DNA of 64,000 bases from Mytilus galloprovincialis (taxonomy: Eukaryota; Mollusca; Bivalvia; Mytilida; Mytilidae). The notes under the pieces were generated by a model. It was given only the letters and a program-made list of their open reading frames with translations, ran no database searches and was not told the origin of the DNA. The first letter of the stretch is position 1; each line of letters starts with the position of its first letter. This document shows, piece by piece, positions 45,950-59,077 of this stretch. The stretch lies in contig NC_134851.1 in assembly GCF_965363235.1 (NCBI RefSeq), forward strand, positions 53,758,833 to 53,822,832, written 5' to 3'. Position numbers and translations under genes: made by a program.

Positions 45950-46721
45950 GTATCTGTGATTCTGTGTCTGAGATTCTGTGTCAGTGATTTTGTGTCTGTG
46001 ATTCAGTATCTGTAAATTTGTGTCTGTGATTCTGTGTCTGTGATTTTGTGTCTGTGATTCTGTGTCTGTGATTCAGTATCTGTGATTTTGTGTCTGTGAT
46101 TTTGTGTATGTGATTTTGTGTCTGTGATTCAGTATCTGTGATTCTGTGTCTGTGATTCTGTGTCAGTGATTCTGTGTCTGTGATTTTGTGTCTGTGATTC
46201 TGTGTCTGTCATTTTGTGTCTGTGATTTTATGTCTGTGATTTTGTGTTTGTGATTCAGTATCTGTGATTCTGTGTCTATGATTTTGTATCTGTGATTCTG
46301 TGTCTGTGATTTTGTGTCTGAGAGTCAGTATCTGTGATTCTGTGTTTGTGATTTTGTGTCTGTGATTCAGTGTCTGTGATTTTGTGTCCGTGATTCTGTG
46401 TCTGTAATTCTGTGTCTGTGATTCAGTATCTGTATTTATGTGTCTGTGATTTTGTGTCTGTGATTCTGTGTCTGTGATTTTGTGTCTGTGATTCTGTGTC
46501 TGTGATTTTGTGTCTGTGATTCAGTATCTGTGATTCTGTGTCTGTGATTCTGTGTCTGTGATTCAGTGTCTGTGATTCTGTGTCTGTGATTCTGTGTCTG
46601 TGATTCTCTGTCTTTGATTTTGTGTCTGTGATTTTTTGTCTGTGATTCTGTGTCTGTGATTCAGTATCTGTGATTCTGTGTCTGTGATTTTGTGTCTGTT
46701 ATTCTGTGTCTGTGATTCAGT
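45950..46721. repeat. 14-bp minisatellite, ~55 copies
   Basis: The unit is TGTGTCTGTGATTC with frequent variants (TTTTGTGTCTGTGA, CAGTATCTGTGATT). Register is kept at 14 bp almost throughout. The minus-strand frame reading TDTESQ-like repeats (46563-46823) is a by-product. Confidence 0.97.
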
Positions 46722-47458
46722 GACCATGAACCCTTGTGAAAATTGTGGAGAAAATGCCTGTTTGTGATTGAGGGAGATCAATAATTGATCGGTTAGGATT
46801 TGACAGTTTTCAAACAAGAACATTCTAAACCCTTATTTAACCCGATCGCTTTTTCATCGTTTTCGAAAACGCAACCCCATGTCATACAAAGCATCCACAC
46901 CCCATGTGACGTTCTACAGCGTTAACTCTGCAAGAGAAAATTAAGATAGGGAATACTGTATATTTCAATTTTTGATATACAAATTAAATAAATGTTTGAA
47001 ATACACTCTGGAAAATTGACCGTTTAAATAATTTTGATACTGCCATTTGCATGCTTTTATTAGCTTGCTGTTCGGTGTGAGCCAATGCTCCGTGTTGAAG
47101 GTCGTACCTTGACCTATAATGGTCTACGTTTATAAATTGTTACTTGGATGGAGAGTTATCTCATTGGCACTTATACGACATCTTCCTATATATATTATAG
47201 AGTGAAGAGATTAGCAAATTAAATATCAAATTTGACCCTAGTTAATGAAGGTATAATGAAATGCAGAAAAGAGGATAATGATTATTATCCAGAAACTTAT
47301 CTCATTTATTATGTAATTGTCGGGAAATAATTCCATCAATTATTGATTGGGTATGAAAATTATCAGTGTAAATTACTAATACTAGCTATTACATGTTTAA
47401 AAAGCACAATTCTTTTCAGACCGCATATATGCAGTAGGCGTTCATTGTACACATAGAT
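46722..47458. other. No gene seen; one repeat fragment
   Basis: A reverse fragment of the ATTGCCAATGAG family lies at about 47061-47190 (GGAGAGTTATCTCATTGGCA). The rest is AT-rich. Confidence 0.55.
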
Positions 47459-47599
47459 AATAATAGTGCATTGACTTGTCATATCAACGATATAAGGATG
47501 AGGCTTAGAAACGCGGAAATGTGAGGGTCTGTCGAGCTTTTTCTCCGTTTCGGATCGAATCCTTATATCGTTGATATGTCAAGTCAATGCATTATTATT
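47459..47599. repeat. Palindromic hairpin element with 41-bp arms
   Basis: AATAATAGTGCATTGACTTG (47459) through CGATATAAGGAT pairs with ATCCTTATATCG through CAATGCATTATTATT (ending 47599), with one or two mismatches. The centre of about 59 nt is GC-richer than the arms. Confidence 0.93.
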
Positions 47600-48558
47600 G
47601 CTTTATACTGCAATCTAAAATTTTTTTTTCAATAATTGTTGTTTAATGTGTTAATGTTATTTATTTGATTTAAATATTGGGGAAAATCACCCTTTAAAAA
47701 GGCCTCATGATCATATCAGACGGAGAAATATACACCACAATTAAATATACATTACCTGTTGAAACCCGCATTCGATGGTGATCGAATTCGTTTGAGTATT
47801 GACTTAAATATCAACAATAAGCATGAAATATAATAAATTATAGGTTTTAAACCAAAACTATAAACAAATGAATGTGTTTTCCATAAATTGCAAAAGAAAT
47901 AAGTTTGAGTAGTTCCACGCATTGCGCATCGTTGTATACATTGGAAACAAGAACAGGTTGAAGAGGTCGTATAGATAATAAAATGTAGTTTCGGGCCTGC
48001 AATTTCTATTTGAATATTCATGAGGAAAAGTGATATCGGGTCAGTGACTGTATATGACATAGAAATATACAGTCAACGCATTTTGACTGCGAAAATATAA
48101 CAAGTGCAATATAAAGTTTGTTATAATGATCTTTTAATTTAGCAATACTTATTTTGGGTTTGTCTCTTATCTAATGTTGTTAAGTATTAATAAAGCAAAT
48201 AAACGAGAAAAAAATACTTTGAGATATATTGGTTAATTGTGGTACTCTCGCTATAAGTATTAGATGAATAGTAACATACCGTAGTATTTGCTCACATGTA
48301 TTGAGTATTAAAACGAAGTAAAACACTTAGTTGATAGTCACTTCGGATCGTTGATCCTGTAAAAAAGGTAAAAAGAAGTTTCAAAAATGAAAACATGATT
48401 ACACAGGAAGCTGACCTGATTTCGGCTCGATGAAAAAAGTAGAAATTTGTTTAATATATCAACCATTAAGTAGCGAAACTTGGAAAACATCATTTTTGTA
48501 TAATAACACGTGTACTATTTGGCTTTATAACTATTTGAATCTGAACATCACTGATGAT
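47600..48558. other. No gene seen
   Basis: AT-rich. The 102-codon minus frame at 47752-48060 has no recognisable domain or splice support. Confidence 0.5.
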
Positions 48559-49085
48559 AGTTATCAAAGGTACCAGGATTATAATTTAGTACGCCAGACG
48601 CGCGTCTCGTCCACATAAGACCCATCAGTGACGCTCACATCAAAATATCCATAAAGCCAAACAAGTACAAAGTTGAAGAGCATGGAGGATCCAAAATTCC
48701 CAAAAATTCTGCCAAATATGGCTAAGGTAATCTATGGCTGGGATAAGAAAATCCTTAGTTTTTCGAAAAATTCAAAGTTTTGTAAACAGGAAATTTATAA
48801 AAATGACAACATTATTGATATTCATGTCAACACCGAAGTGTTGACTACTGGGCTGGTAATACCCTCGGGGACGGAACGTCCACCAGCAATGGCATCGACC
48901 CAGTGTTGTAAATAGTTATCAAAGGTACCAGGATTATAATTTAGTACGCCAGACGCGCGTCTCGTCCACATAAGACCCATCAGTGACGCTCACATCAAAA
49001 TATCCATAAAGCTGTGATGAGTCTTATGTAGACGAAACACGCGTCTGGCGTATTAAATTATAAGCCTGGTACCTTTGATCGCTAT
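48559..49085. repeat. Composite repeat: identical 98-bp direct copies plus an inverted copy
   Basis: 48559-48656 and 48914-49011 are identical (AGTTATCAAAGGTACCAGGA ... AATATCCATAAAG) and flank 257 bp. A diverged inverted copy follows at about 49015-49085. The core has CCAGACGCGCGTCTCG. The interior frame (48673-48915) reads through but has no recognised domain. Confidence 0.9.
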
Positions 49086-49479
49086 TTTCTCTTTCATTAA
49101 TATCACTAAATAATTCCGTTTTTTGTTATGTTTAAAAGTTGACAATTACTAACGCCAAATTTTATCTTGCGACACATGTAAACCGGAAGTATACAATACT
49201 TTATACTATCTAAACACACTTAATTGAGACAGTTACCTTGTACCCTTGTGTTGCCTATGGGACGAAGAACTAACAAATTGTTAGTCTAATTTTACAGCAC
49301 GAATACGGTAAAAATAGTACCAACAGCCACCATCCTCACATTATGTTTGTCAACTGCAAGTCTGTTAGCTCAAATAGAAACATCAAAGAAAATAAAGATA
49401 AATCTTGGTCATTAACAATATCAAACCAAGAGAAATGTAAGTGGAAAAAAACACAATATTCATGATTGTACTTTTCCTA

Positions 49480-49590
49480 TCGAAGGTCGGTGGTTTTCTC
49501 CGTGCACTCCGTCTTCCTCCACCAATCAAAATAGCCCAAAGGTGTTGCTTATAAGTGGCGTTAAAAACACAAAAATCAAAAATCAAAATC
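49480..49590 (+). repeat. SINE-like 3' segment
   Basis: GTGGTTTTCTCCGTGCACTC, GTCTTCCTCCACCAATCAAA and GTGGCGTTAAAAACACAAAA, ending in AATCAAAA repeats, match my memory of a common molluscan SINE tail. Confidence 0.5.
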
Positions 49591-49859
49591 AATCTTTGAT
49601 AGTTTTTACAAGAAAAACTAAAACGATCAAATATGATAGAATTGTATTGACATACCTATGTAGCATTCTCATAACAAACTCGTATTCACAAGAGCCAAGC
49701 CCTGGCCCGTCAAAATAGCGCTGTGGATTATGTAATAAAACATGCACTTAGAAACAAAAACCTGTATGTTGTGACTGTTGTGATCAATGGTATCAAGGTA
49801 TGATAACCAACACATTTGTCATTACCAATACAGAAAAAATACCCATCATCACCATCAAG

Positions 49860-52300
49860 AAAGCAAAGTAAAAAGAAAAAGGACAGTTGCACACTTAAAA
49901 ACTCAAAACAGCTAAGAATGCTTACAATAATGTTTCAGTTGATTAAGAACACAAAACTCGAAGAAGATCAAAGCATAGACATTTTTAAGTCCAGCATAAT
50001 ATTTGGTATTCAAATATGGATTCCAAATGACACATCCCCATACGAATTCATCACAGCCTACAAACACAACATCTACACATAAACAGAAAGGATGGTATGG
50101 GGAGTGTTACTGGCTATACAAACCAGCTTACATCCACACAAATCACAAACACGGGTACTGACCTAGACCTCTATACAAATTGTGAAAATATGTTGACAAA
50201 AATATTATATGAAAGAAACAAATCAGTCTACCTATGTACTTACTATCGACCACCATCAGATAAAGGAGAATCCCTAGAACAACTTGGTATCTCACTCAAT
50301 CGAGTTTTACAAGAAAATAGGCATAGACTGGAAAATACCAGCAGTCATACCAGGTATAAACCTAATGCTTCACTAAACCAACAACTCATTGACATATTGA
50401 ACATAAACAACTCAACACAGGCCTTAAACAAGAACACAAGAGACGACACAACCCATCATTTGTCAATAGATTCGAAACATTACTACCAATTTGAGGGAAC
50501 GATCACAACATTGTTTACAATGTCATAAACTTAGCCCTGCCACAAAATAAGTAACCAAACGCATTTCAAACTACCATAAGGCAAATTGGGACCGAATAGA
50601 AAAAGACCTCATTGAAACCTACAAAGAACTAAAACAAGATCAAAATAAAATGAGTCTCGATGAATTATGTTATACTTTCAAAACCAACATCCAAAAATCT
50701 ATTGAAAAGAATAGTCCAACAAAATACATCAATAATTAACCAAAACTACCTTTGGTAAATAACCAACTTAAAAAGCTGATCAACAAGAAAAAAAATGTGT
50801 ACAAGAAAAAAAAGGAAATCCCAAGTATAAAAAACAATACCAAGAAAAAGAAAAACCTCCAGAAAGAAATGTGTAACTCTTACAGGCAATATATAGAAAA
50901 TATGATGTTTGATATTGAAATAACAGAGCCAAACCAACCATGCATCAGAAATAAAACAAAAAGCTATGATTATATTTAAAGCATGAACAATGAAATCATC
51001 GGCATAGCTCTTCTAAGAAGTGAAGGCACACTGCACTCAAAACAATCTGAGAAAGCGAACATATTGAACAAAATTACAGTGTGCTTTTACAACTGAAGCA
51101 AATACTAATAATGTAGATAAAGGCCATAGTAATTATATATAAACATCCCACAATGGAACCCATTGCAAAATCTAGGTGTTTATAAACTTATCACAAAAAT
51201 TAACCCTAATAAACTACTACTGGTCCTAACACCATCGCAGGTAGAGTACGGAAACAAAACATTGAAATATGTACAGACATCCTCACCCCAACAGGTCATT
51301 AGACACAGATAAAATAATATCTTACTGAAACCACGCAAACGTCAGATCTGTATTGAGAAAAGGGGATAAACATAACCAAGTTAATTACAGACCTATCTCG
51401 TTAACATATTTATGCAAGCAGCATGATGCAACATCTAGCAATCAATAACACACTTTATGAATTACGACATGGATTTAGGGCAAAGCGATCATGTGAGTTC
51501 AATATCAGAACAAATGATAAACTAGGTACATTTACAATCCTTTCTTTCAAACAGTACTTTTAGAAAACATGTAAGCTTCAAAATCCATACCAGTCGCATA
51601 GGGTGTCACACAAGGTACATGTAGAGCTAGGATCTATACTTTTCATTATCTACATAATGACCTTCCAGAAAACACATGTAATTACAACACAGCAAAATCA
51701 GACTATTTACAAATGACAGTATAATTTACAAACAAATTAAATATCAAAACGCCTGCATCAAGCTACAAGGAGATCTGGAAGCTGTCATACAATTGGCGCT
51801 AGACTGGTGCATGTCTTTCCACCCAGACAAATTCAACATCATGAACATAACGACCACTTTTACCATATGTATGGCCTCATCTTAGAATCAGTAAGACATG
51901 CAAAGTATTTAGGTATCACAATTTCTTCTCATTATAAATGGAACACTCACATCCAACAAACTTATAAAGCATATAAAATATTGCGTTTTTTCCGGCAGAC
52001 ATTCAGTCAAGTAAAAAAAATGAAATAAAGAGCATACCAAACACTCATATGACCTAATTAGAATACTGTTGTACAATATGGGACCCATATGCAAACGAAT
52101 TTACGATCATTAGAAAAAGTACAGAAACGAGCGGCAAGGTATGCATATAACAGACATCAGAACACCAGCAGCGTGTATGTGATGCTTTACACCATGAAAT
52201 GGCAATCATTACAAGTTCAAATCTTTATTGTCATACAACTACATATTTATAGTTGTGACACAACATAACAAAATGAAAATAAAAAATAACAACAAGATCA
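49860..52300 (+). pseudogene. Decayed non-LTR retrotransposon
   Basis: Pieces in different frames follow the order of a LINE ORF2: an endonuclease-like stretch with SVYLCTYYRPPSDKGE (about 50213-50270), a lysine-rich linker (50760-50980), the RT piece NQVNYRPISLTYLC (about 51376-51420), and the C-terminal LGITISSHYKWNTHIQQTYK (about 51910-51970). Stops and shifts interrupt all frames. It differs from the LINE at 35-39 kb and looks jockey/CR1-like. Confidence 0.75.
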
Positions 52301-53127
52301 TTAATATACACAATAAAAGTAAATATTTTAAGAGTCCCCTGTCCTCAGTTCAATAGACTGTTTTAAAAAGGATCCTAGCTTATTTACCTGAATGTGTGAA
52401 ATTGGGTTCAGTATATATGTTATTTTATCAATGTCATTTAAATTTTCAAAGTGGATATTCCCATTTATCAAAAAATCAAAATAAACTTTTCTATTATAAT
52501 GGTTTCATTTCAAGAACAACGAATGAAAAACAAGGCTTAACAAGTATCACTAGGCATGCACCGGAAAGTAGACATCATTATGTTGATGGCTTTCTGAAAC
52601 TGAAGAAGAGAAGAAGAAGCCATAATGTAGATTAGTTATCCGGAACCTGTTCACCGTTGTACGTGGTTGATTAACGGACTTTAAATACATTTTAATGAAG
52701 ATCTAATTTGAAGTTTATTACAAACATAATTGCCCTAACAGACAGACATATGAACGAACCGAATTAAATCAGTATACCCACTCTCTTTCATCGGAGGGTA
52801 ACTGGGTAATTTTTTAAAATTTATTCAATATCAACCTTAACTATACTATACCAGTTTCAATTATGTTGTCTGAAGGATTTATATTTTAAGCATGAAACGA
52901 ATCATTGTAATATTGAAGGCAAATGTCGTTCCCCCAATAAAATCGAAGGGAAACTGACAATGCCATAACAGAAAATTAAAAAGATAAAGCAGTCCAGGAC
53001 ATTACATAGAACCAAATACTGTGCAACCAATCAAAAACAGGACCCCATAAAAAAACCGGGGGTGCTCGTGACAGAAAAGTAGTGCTTTACATTTGTTATC
53101 CGTCGTGTGGTTAATGCAAGTAAAAAA
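52301..53127. other. No gene seen; repeat scraps
   Basis: Includes a purine stretch AAGAAGAGAAGAAGAAG (about 52599) and, at about 52945-53120, sequence like the 3' region of the RT element at 43.5 kb (GGGAAACTGACAATGCCATA). Confidence 0.5.
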
Positions 53128-53738
53128 CCGGTGATAAGTCTACATTCTAAGCTTAATACATATTACTATGTATGTAATCCGGTGATAAGTCTACATTCTA
53201 AGCTTAATACATATTACTATGTATATAATCCGGTGATAAGTCTACATTCTAAGCTCAATACATATCACTATGTATGTAATCCAGTGATAAGTCTACATTC
53301 TAAGCTCAACACAAATGACTATGTATGTAATCCGGTGATAAGTCTACATTCTAAGCTCAATACATATTACTATGTATGTAATCCGGTGATAAGTCTACAT
53401 TCTAAGCCTCAATACATATTACTATGTATGTAATCCGGTGATAAGTCTACATTCTAAGCTTAATACATATTACTATGTATGTAATCCGGTGATAAGTCTA
53501 CATTCTAAGCTTAATACATAGTACTATGTATGTAATCCGGTGATAAGTCTACATTCTAAGCTCAACACATATGACTATGTATGTAATCCGGTGATATGTC
53601 TACATTCTAAGCTCAACACATATCACTATGTATGTAATCCGGTGATAAGTCTACATTCTAAGCTCAACACATATCACTATGTATGTAATCCGGTGATAAG
53701 TCTACATGCTAAGCTCAATACATATCACTATGTATGTT
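53128..53738 (+). repeat. 51-bp tandem satellite, 12 copies
   Basis: CCGGTGATAAGTCTACATTC plus TAAGCTTAATACATATTACT and ATGTATGTAAT repeats every 51 bp. Since 51 is divisible by 3, one frame reads a 17-residue repeat (NPVISLHSKLNTYYYVC). One extra base in the sixth copy (near 53407) breaks that frame, arguing against a real protein. Confidence 0.97.
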
Positions 53739-54884
53739 TACAATCTACAAATAACTTAAAGTTAAACAAGGAAATTTACTTGGTTGAAACTGGTTTAACA
53801 TGATGTCTTTCTAAGGTGGTATATGATAATTAGCCTGGAATTATAACCGACCAGTACACTTATAACATTTTATACAGTAACCGTTTTATGTATTATTTCG
53901 TTTAACTAAACTGGATATTACATTCGAATAAGGTAAATTTATTTTTAGCTTTCAAATTTTACTTTCAATTGGTATTTTTTCTAAATCCCTTTTAAGCATT
54001 CAAATAATGTGTCATTATGGATGCAAGAATAAACGTACCATGCATCATTATACTAGTGCATATATGGTCTGTAATGAGAAAGTGTTTCCTCCAGAAAATT
54101 TGTTCACAGCATTATCACCCGAGATAAGTGATCGTGTCTTTAACCCAACTTCTTTTATATAGAAGCTGTGTGCATTTTTGAAAAGAGCGTTTGTAAGACA
54201 TCTGTTTGAATCCCACTTCGTTTATGTATATTTTTTAACGTTTCGTTAGTAAAGGAAGAAATTATTGTATATACGATAATAGTGTATAGTTTTATAAGTT
54301 AACTATACGTCCATAGGTGAAAGACATGTGATTTCCCCATCCCCCCGAGGCAACCACTAAGTCTTTCTAGCCCGCAGCAGACAGGGCAACTTTCTATACT
54401 TGCTGGACTATCGGCAATAATATTTATATTGCATTCATTAATGCCTCCATAGAAAAAAAGATATTAGCATATTGGTTAATTACATCCTGCTGAATTAGGT
54501 TTTTGCATTTCTGTGGTTGCGGCAATATTCTGTATGGTTTTCATCAATTTAATCTCATCTAGGTTTTCATCGCAATCACGAGGATATTATCATGTGATTT
54601 AGAGTTTCACACGTTCGAAAGGTTAATATATTGACGGACAGATTTGTATGACATAAACTAATATGCAACTGGGAGATAATTATAACTAGAAATCATATTC
54701 ATATGTCTAAAGGAAATATACGGGAACAATACAATATTATTGTACCCGATATTGACTAAGTTTCAGGAACTTCCTTAATCTCAAAACCAATTAAATTCTT
54801 TCTTGACATTAGGAGAGCGCTAGCTCTAAATGAATACATATATGTAAGGTAATATAAACATAATGTATTATTCGTTAGTTTTCT
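53739..54884. other. No gene seen
   Basis: AT-rich sequence; no supported frame or recognised repeat. Confidence 0.55.
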
Positions 54885-54985
54885 ATGTTGTGTCATGTGT
54901 ACTATTGTTTGTCTTTTTCATTTTTAGCCATGGCGTTGTCAGTTTCTTTTCCATTTATGAATTTGACTGTCCCTCTTTTATGTAG
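54885..54985 (+). repeat. 3' end fragment of the bivalve RT element
   Basis: TTCTATGTTGTGTCATGTGT and AGCCATGGCGTTGTCAGTTT match the minus strand at 43540-43625. Confidence 0.7.
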
Positions 54986-55104
54986 TCTATGACTAAAAAA
55001 AAACAAAAACAACAGACAAACACAATAATATTATACATGTAGCAAAGAAGTAACGTTCTATAATAAATGAATACCTGTGGAAAAACTTCTGCCCAATGTT
55101 CTAA

Positions 55105-55565
55105 TATAAAGAAAGGAGATGTTGTATGATTGCCAATGAGACAACTCTCCACAAGAAACCAATTGACACAGAAATTAACAACTAAAGGTCATCGTAAGCT
55201 GTTTTGTTGTGTGCCTCAAACCTATCTAAATAAATTAAGTCATTTGTAACTGATTTTTACGGTTTGATCTTAAGTTGTGCTGTTATACCACAGTCCAAGT
55301 TTAGGGGGATTGTGGCTGTCCAAAGTCAGAATCTTCACATTCCATGGTTGTTGTTGGTTCATGTCTGTCATATTTGATTTTCGTAAATTTATACATCTGC
55401 CCGTTAGTTTTCTCGTTTGAAATTGTTTCACAAATTTTTCATTTCAAGTCCTGTTTTCTCATTGTCGAAGGTTATTTTGTGATCATGAATGATTATAACT
55501 ACGTCATTCAAACTCTGTTCGAGAGTTGTTTCATTGGTAATTATATACCACACATCCTTCTTTTT
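55105..55565. repeat. ATTGCCAATGAG family, forward and reverse fragments
   Basis: A forward fragment at 55105-55200 (ATGATTGCCAATGAGACAAC) is followed by a reverse fragment at about 55260-55565 (TTTCTCGTTTGAAATTGTTT, TTTCATTGGTAATTATATAC). The 78-codon frame in the reverse copy is not a gene. Confidence 0.7.
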
Positions 55566-58389
55566 ATACTTATAAAGTAGTTATTTCTTCGAAAGGTGTA
55601 TTCATAGTTTTTGTAATATCAAAAACCAGCGAAACACATATTTTTTTAAACTACATGTATCTGGTTTTATTAGGGGGTTGTGGGAAGACGAACTTATTTT
55701 CATTTCGGAAAAAGATGCTCTCTGACACAATCATGTTCTTGCGATGTTTTGAAAGAGGACTTCTCAATGATTCATTTAAGTACTGATTGACCGCGCTCTT
55801 CGTTAAAAACATGCGTTAAAAGGAATTTATATAATTGATATAGAATGTTATGATTTGAGTGTTGTTGATTTTAGTCATTCCTGTAGTTATTTGTTATTGT
55901 TTGAAAATTAAAAAAAAAAAACACATGGCCAGTTCGAATTATACATTTCATATTCATGATTTTGTAAACGTATGCGTCATAACTGCCAACTTTCTGGAAT
56001 GAACTTGTTTTCTTAAATGTCATACACATGTCTCGTGAAGTCCTTGATAAGTAATAAAAACAAGTATTTGGCATTTCAATTTTGCAATATTAGAATTTGT
56101 TTGTTTTATTATTACTAAAAAATAAAATCACCCCAAAACCTGGACATTTTCTACTCTTTTAATTAAACTGATGTGACAAAAACCATTATCAAAACAACAC
56201 TTAATGTATGACCAAAAAAGACCTACGAAAGTAACCGAATTCATAAAAAGCCATTTTTACTTAAAAGAATTGAAACCTTAGTTTCATATACATTTCTAAA
56301 TTCGTAACCGGTCAATATAAATAAAAAGTTGTTTTAAATCATGTCGATACCATAGTACTGACTACGGAGATGATGATACCCAGGTAGAATGATAGTTCAG
56401 TATCAGCTTTATCGACTCGTTGCTTTAAAAATAAAAGCAACACTCATGCATTCGATGCACTTTTCTGAATTTACATGTAAATCTTTCATCAGAAACGTGA
56501 GAAGCCAGATATTTACAAGCTAAGAATGTATTAGAATCTAACAAATGACCAAAAAAGGACAGAACTAGAATAGCAAAATCCATCTGAGGTTAACATGACC
56601 TGAGGGAGCTGAAACCGAATATATAATTATGTATAAATAATATTGAATATTTTAATGTTACATATTATTTGATTTTACTTGATCTTATTTGTTTCCTCTT
56701 TCCAATTGATTTATAAATAACACACTGTTTGTTTGGGATTTTTTTTATTTTCAATGTTTTTTTTAACTTTACAATTGATTTATGCCTCCTGCCCGTTTTA
56801 ATTTGTGCGCCACTGATGTAAAGAACGTCTTTTTATTAAATAATAATCCTGGTTTTGTTGATGAGTTTACGTTCTTCATTGTACATTGTAATTTCATAGA
56901 AATATTTTTGTCACCGTGTGATAATACAAGCTTTAGGAATTCATTGATAATTACATTACGTGATTTCCATTGATTAACCTTCGCATCATGACGTCAGCTT
57001 ATAAGATACTTACTAGTAAATTCAAAATTCGAATAAACAACAAACAATATTCAGTTGTGCAAATTTATTATAAGTACAAATAATCGTAAAAAGATGCCAC
57101 TTTCTACATATTACTGACATGTGGCTAAACGCCGATAGGTTTTGGTAAAATAAATAGAACCACACGCCCAAATGTGGATGAGCTTAACACCAACAATTTA
57201 AAACAAAATACTTCTAAATGAAACAGGCAGTCTCATCTGGATACAACTTTAGATACGAAGACATCTACTTCACAGTGAAACCAAACAAAAACATGCATAT
57301 GTTACTAAAAGGAACAACGAACAAAATACAATTGTAATGTTAACAATGTATGACAAAGATGGAGGAGAATGTGAAAAAAAACCAAAATATACAAAATGCT
57401 GAAACAATAATAAATATTTCATGTTTGTCGACTATGGGATCGTCGCCTATAATTTTTATTTATCATCCAAACATTAAGAGAACAACAAGAATGCCAAAAA
57501 AATTGTCAGAGTTCTCATTTTCTGCACACAAAAAATCAGACAAATTCAGTACATAAATTTTTAGGTCGCAAAATTGGATCGAATGATTTAAAAAAAAAAA
57601 TATTATAAATACAATGAATACCTGTATCTAAATTGTCCTAATCGTTAAAAGCTACTTTTGTCTCTCAATTGAAAATCAAAATGAAGGCGACAGTAGTTTG
57701 TCATTTCTTCTTATGATAATGCATTTACCAAGTCAGGAATATGACATTTTTGTCCATTTGTTTATGTGTTTGAGCTTTTGATTTTGTTGTTTGATTAGGG
57801 ACTTTCCGTTTGAAATTTTCCTCGGAGTTCAGTTTTTTTGTGATATTACTTTTTACTAATGTTCAAATATCGACAAATCAAGGTATTGATAATGTTAATT
57901 GACTATGATATACAATTAATATTTTTAGTGCAGAAATGTCAATTGGAAAATGTTGTCAACATCATGTAGAAATTGACCTAATCATTTCACACTTGTTAAC
58001 TCAAATATATCTAAATACAGAAAAGAGATTGTAATCACATTAAACATTTGTGCGAATGAAATGTCATAGAAAACAATTTCGTTTATTCACAGTCCGTGCT
58101 AATTATAATTGTGTGTTAACTCTTTTACAAATCATAAACAAAAAATAGACAAAGTGATGCCCCCGTACTCCACTCTGACGTAACTGTATTATAAAAAAGT
58201 CAATGTAGGACTTTCTTTGAAATATTATTGTGTCTAGGAAACCCAATGTATGCCCTGCAGATGCAATTTGTTATTTTCAGATAATTATAACATTTAACCG
58301 CCTTATATCCCAAAAATGACAACGTTCAACTTTGTCCCAAAAGGAGCAAATATTAATAAAAATCATAACCCAGACCACATGCACACCTT
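55566..58389. other. No gene seen
   Basis: About 2.8 kb of AT-rich DNA with short frames only (55871, 56782, 57350). No recognised repeat or exon. It is the 3' flank of the LTR element. Confidence 0.55.
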
Positions 58390-58993
58390 TGTTACGGCCA
58401 GAAATCGCCTTTAAATTGTAGCCAACAAAAGACACAAATCAATTATAAAAATTAACAAGATTTATTATACAAATGTTTACAAAAGGTATTACACAAATAT
58501 TACTGTTAACTTAACTGTCAAAATATGAGTCCAATCTGTTATCTTTATCTGTATCCGGAAATCTTTCGGAATCCAATTTGAATATTACGTTCACTACTAA
58601 TGTCACAATCCAGTATGATGTTGTTTGTAGAATAAAAGTGTCAATCCAAATGCTGTGAATACTAATGTCTATCAATGTCTATGTCCAAGTTTAATTATGA
58701 GAGTTTAACTTTAGTGTCTGTATATATAGTGTTGTCATGGAAAATTCTAGAACACTCTATAATGGAACATTGTGGAAAATCCTGGAAAGTTACAACGGAA
58801 GTTTCTGTAATAACGTAGAAGTTTAAATTACGCATCTTTTATAAGGATCATTCTAGAAAGTTCCAATCATTCTGTGATTGTTCCAGTGATTCCTAAACTG
58901 CACAGTTATAAGATTATTTGGTAAACAACTTTCAGGCCATACAACACAAATTAGGCCAACATAAATAAACATAATAATTACAATATCATAACA
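58390..58993 (-). repeat. 3' LTR, 604 bp
   Basis: In element orientation it runs from TGTTATGATATTG (58993) to GGCCGTAACA (58390). A TATATATA box lies at about 58720 and an AATAAA signal at 58466-58461, placed as expected for U3 and R. Its last 125 bp equal 63876-64000 exactly. Confidence 0.93.
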
Positions 58994-59010
58994 CCTCCCC
59001 CCTTAAAAGA
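58994..59010 (-). promoter_or_regulatory. Polypurine tract
   Basis: CTTTTAAGGGGGGAGG directly precedes the 3' LTR in element orientation; this is the plus-strand primer site for replication. Confidence 0.85.
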
Positions 59011-59077
59011 AGTTTTAGTGTAACAAAAACTTATCATGAATAATATGAACAAAAATACATAATATATACAAAGTGAT

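Noticed and set aside
46563..46823. Repetitive TDTESQ-like protein frame
   Set aside because: Produced by the 14-bp minisatellite; no start context or unique domain.
53107..53803. NPVISLHSKLNTYYYVC repeat protein
   Set aside because: Satellite by-product; an extra base in one copy breaks the frame.
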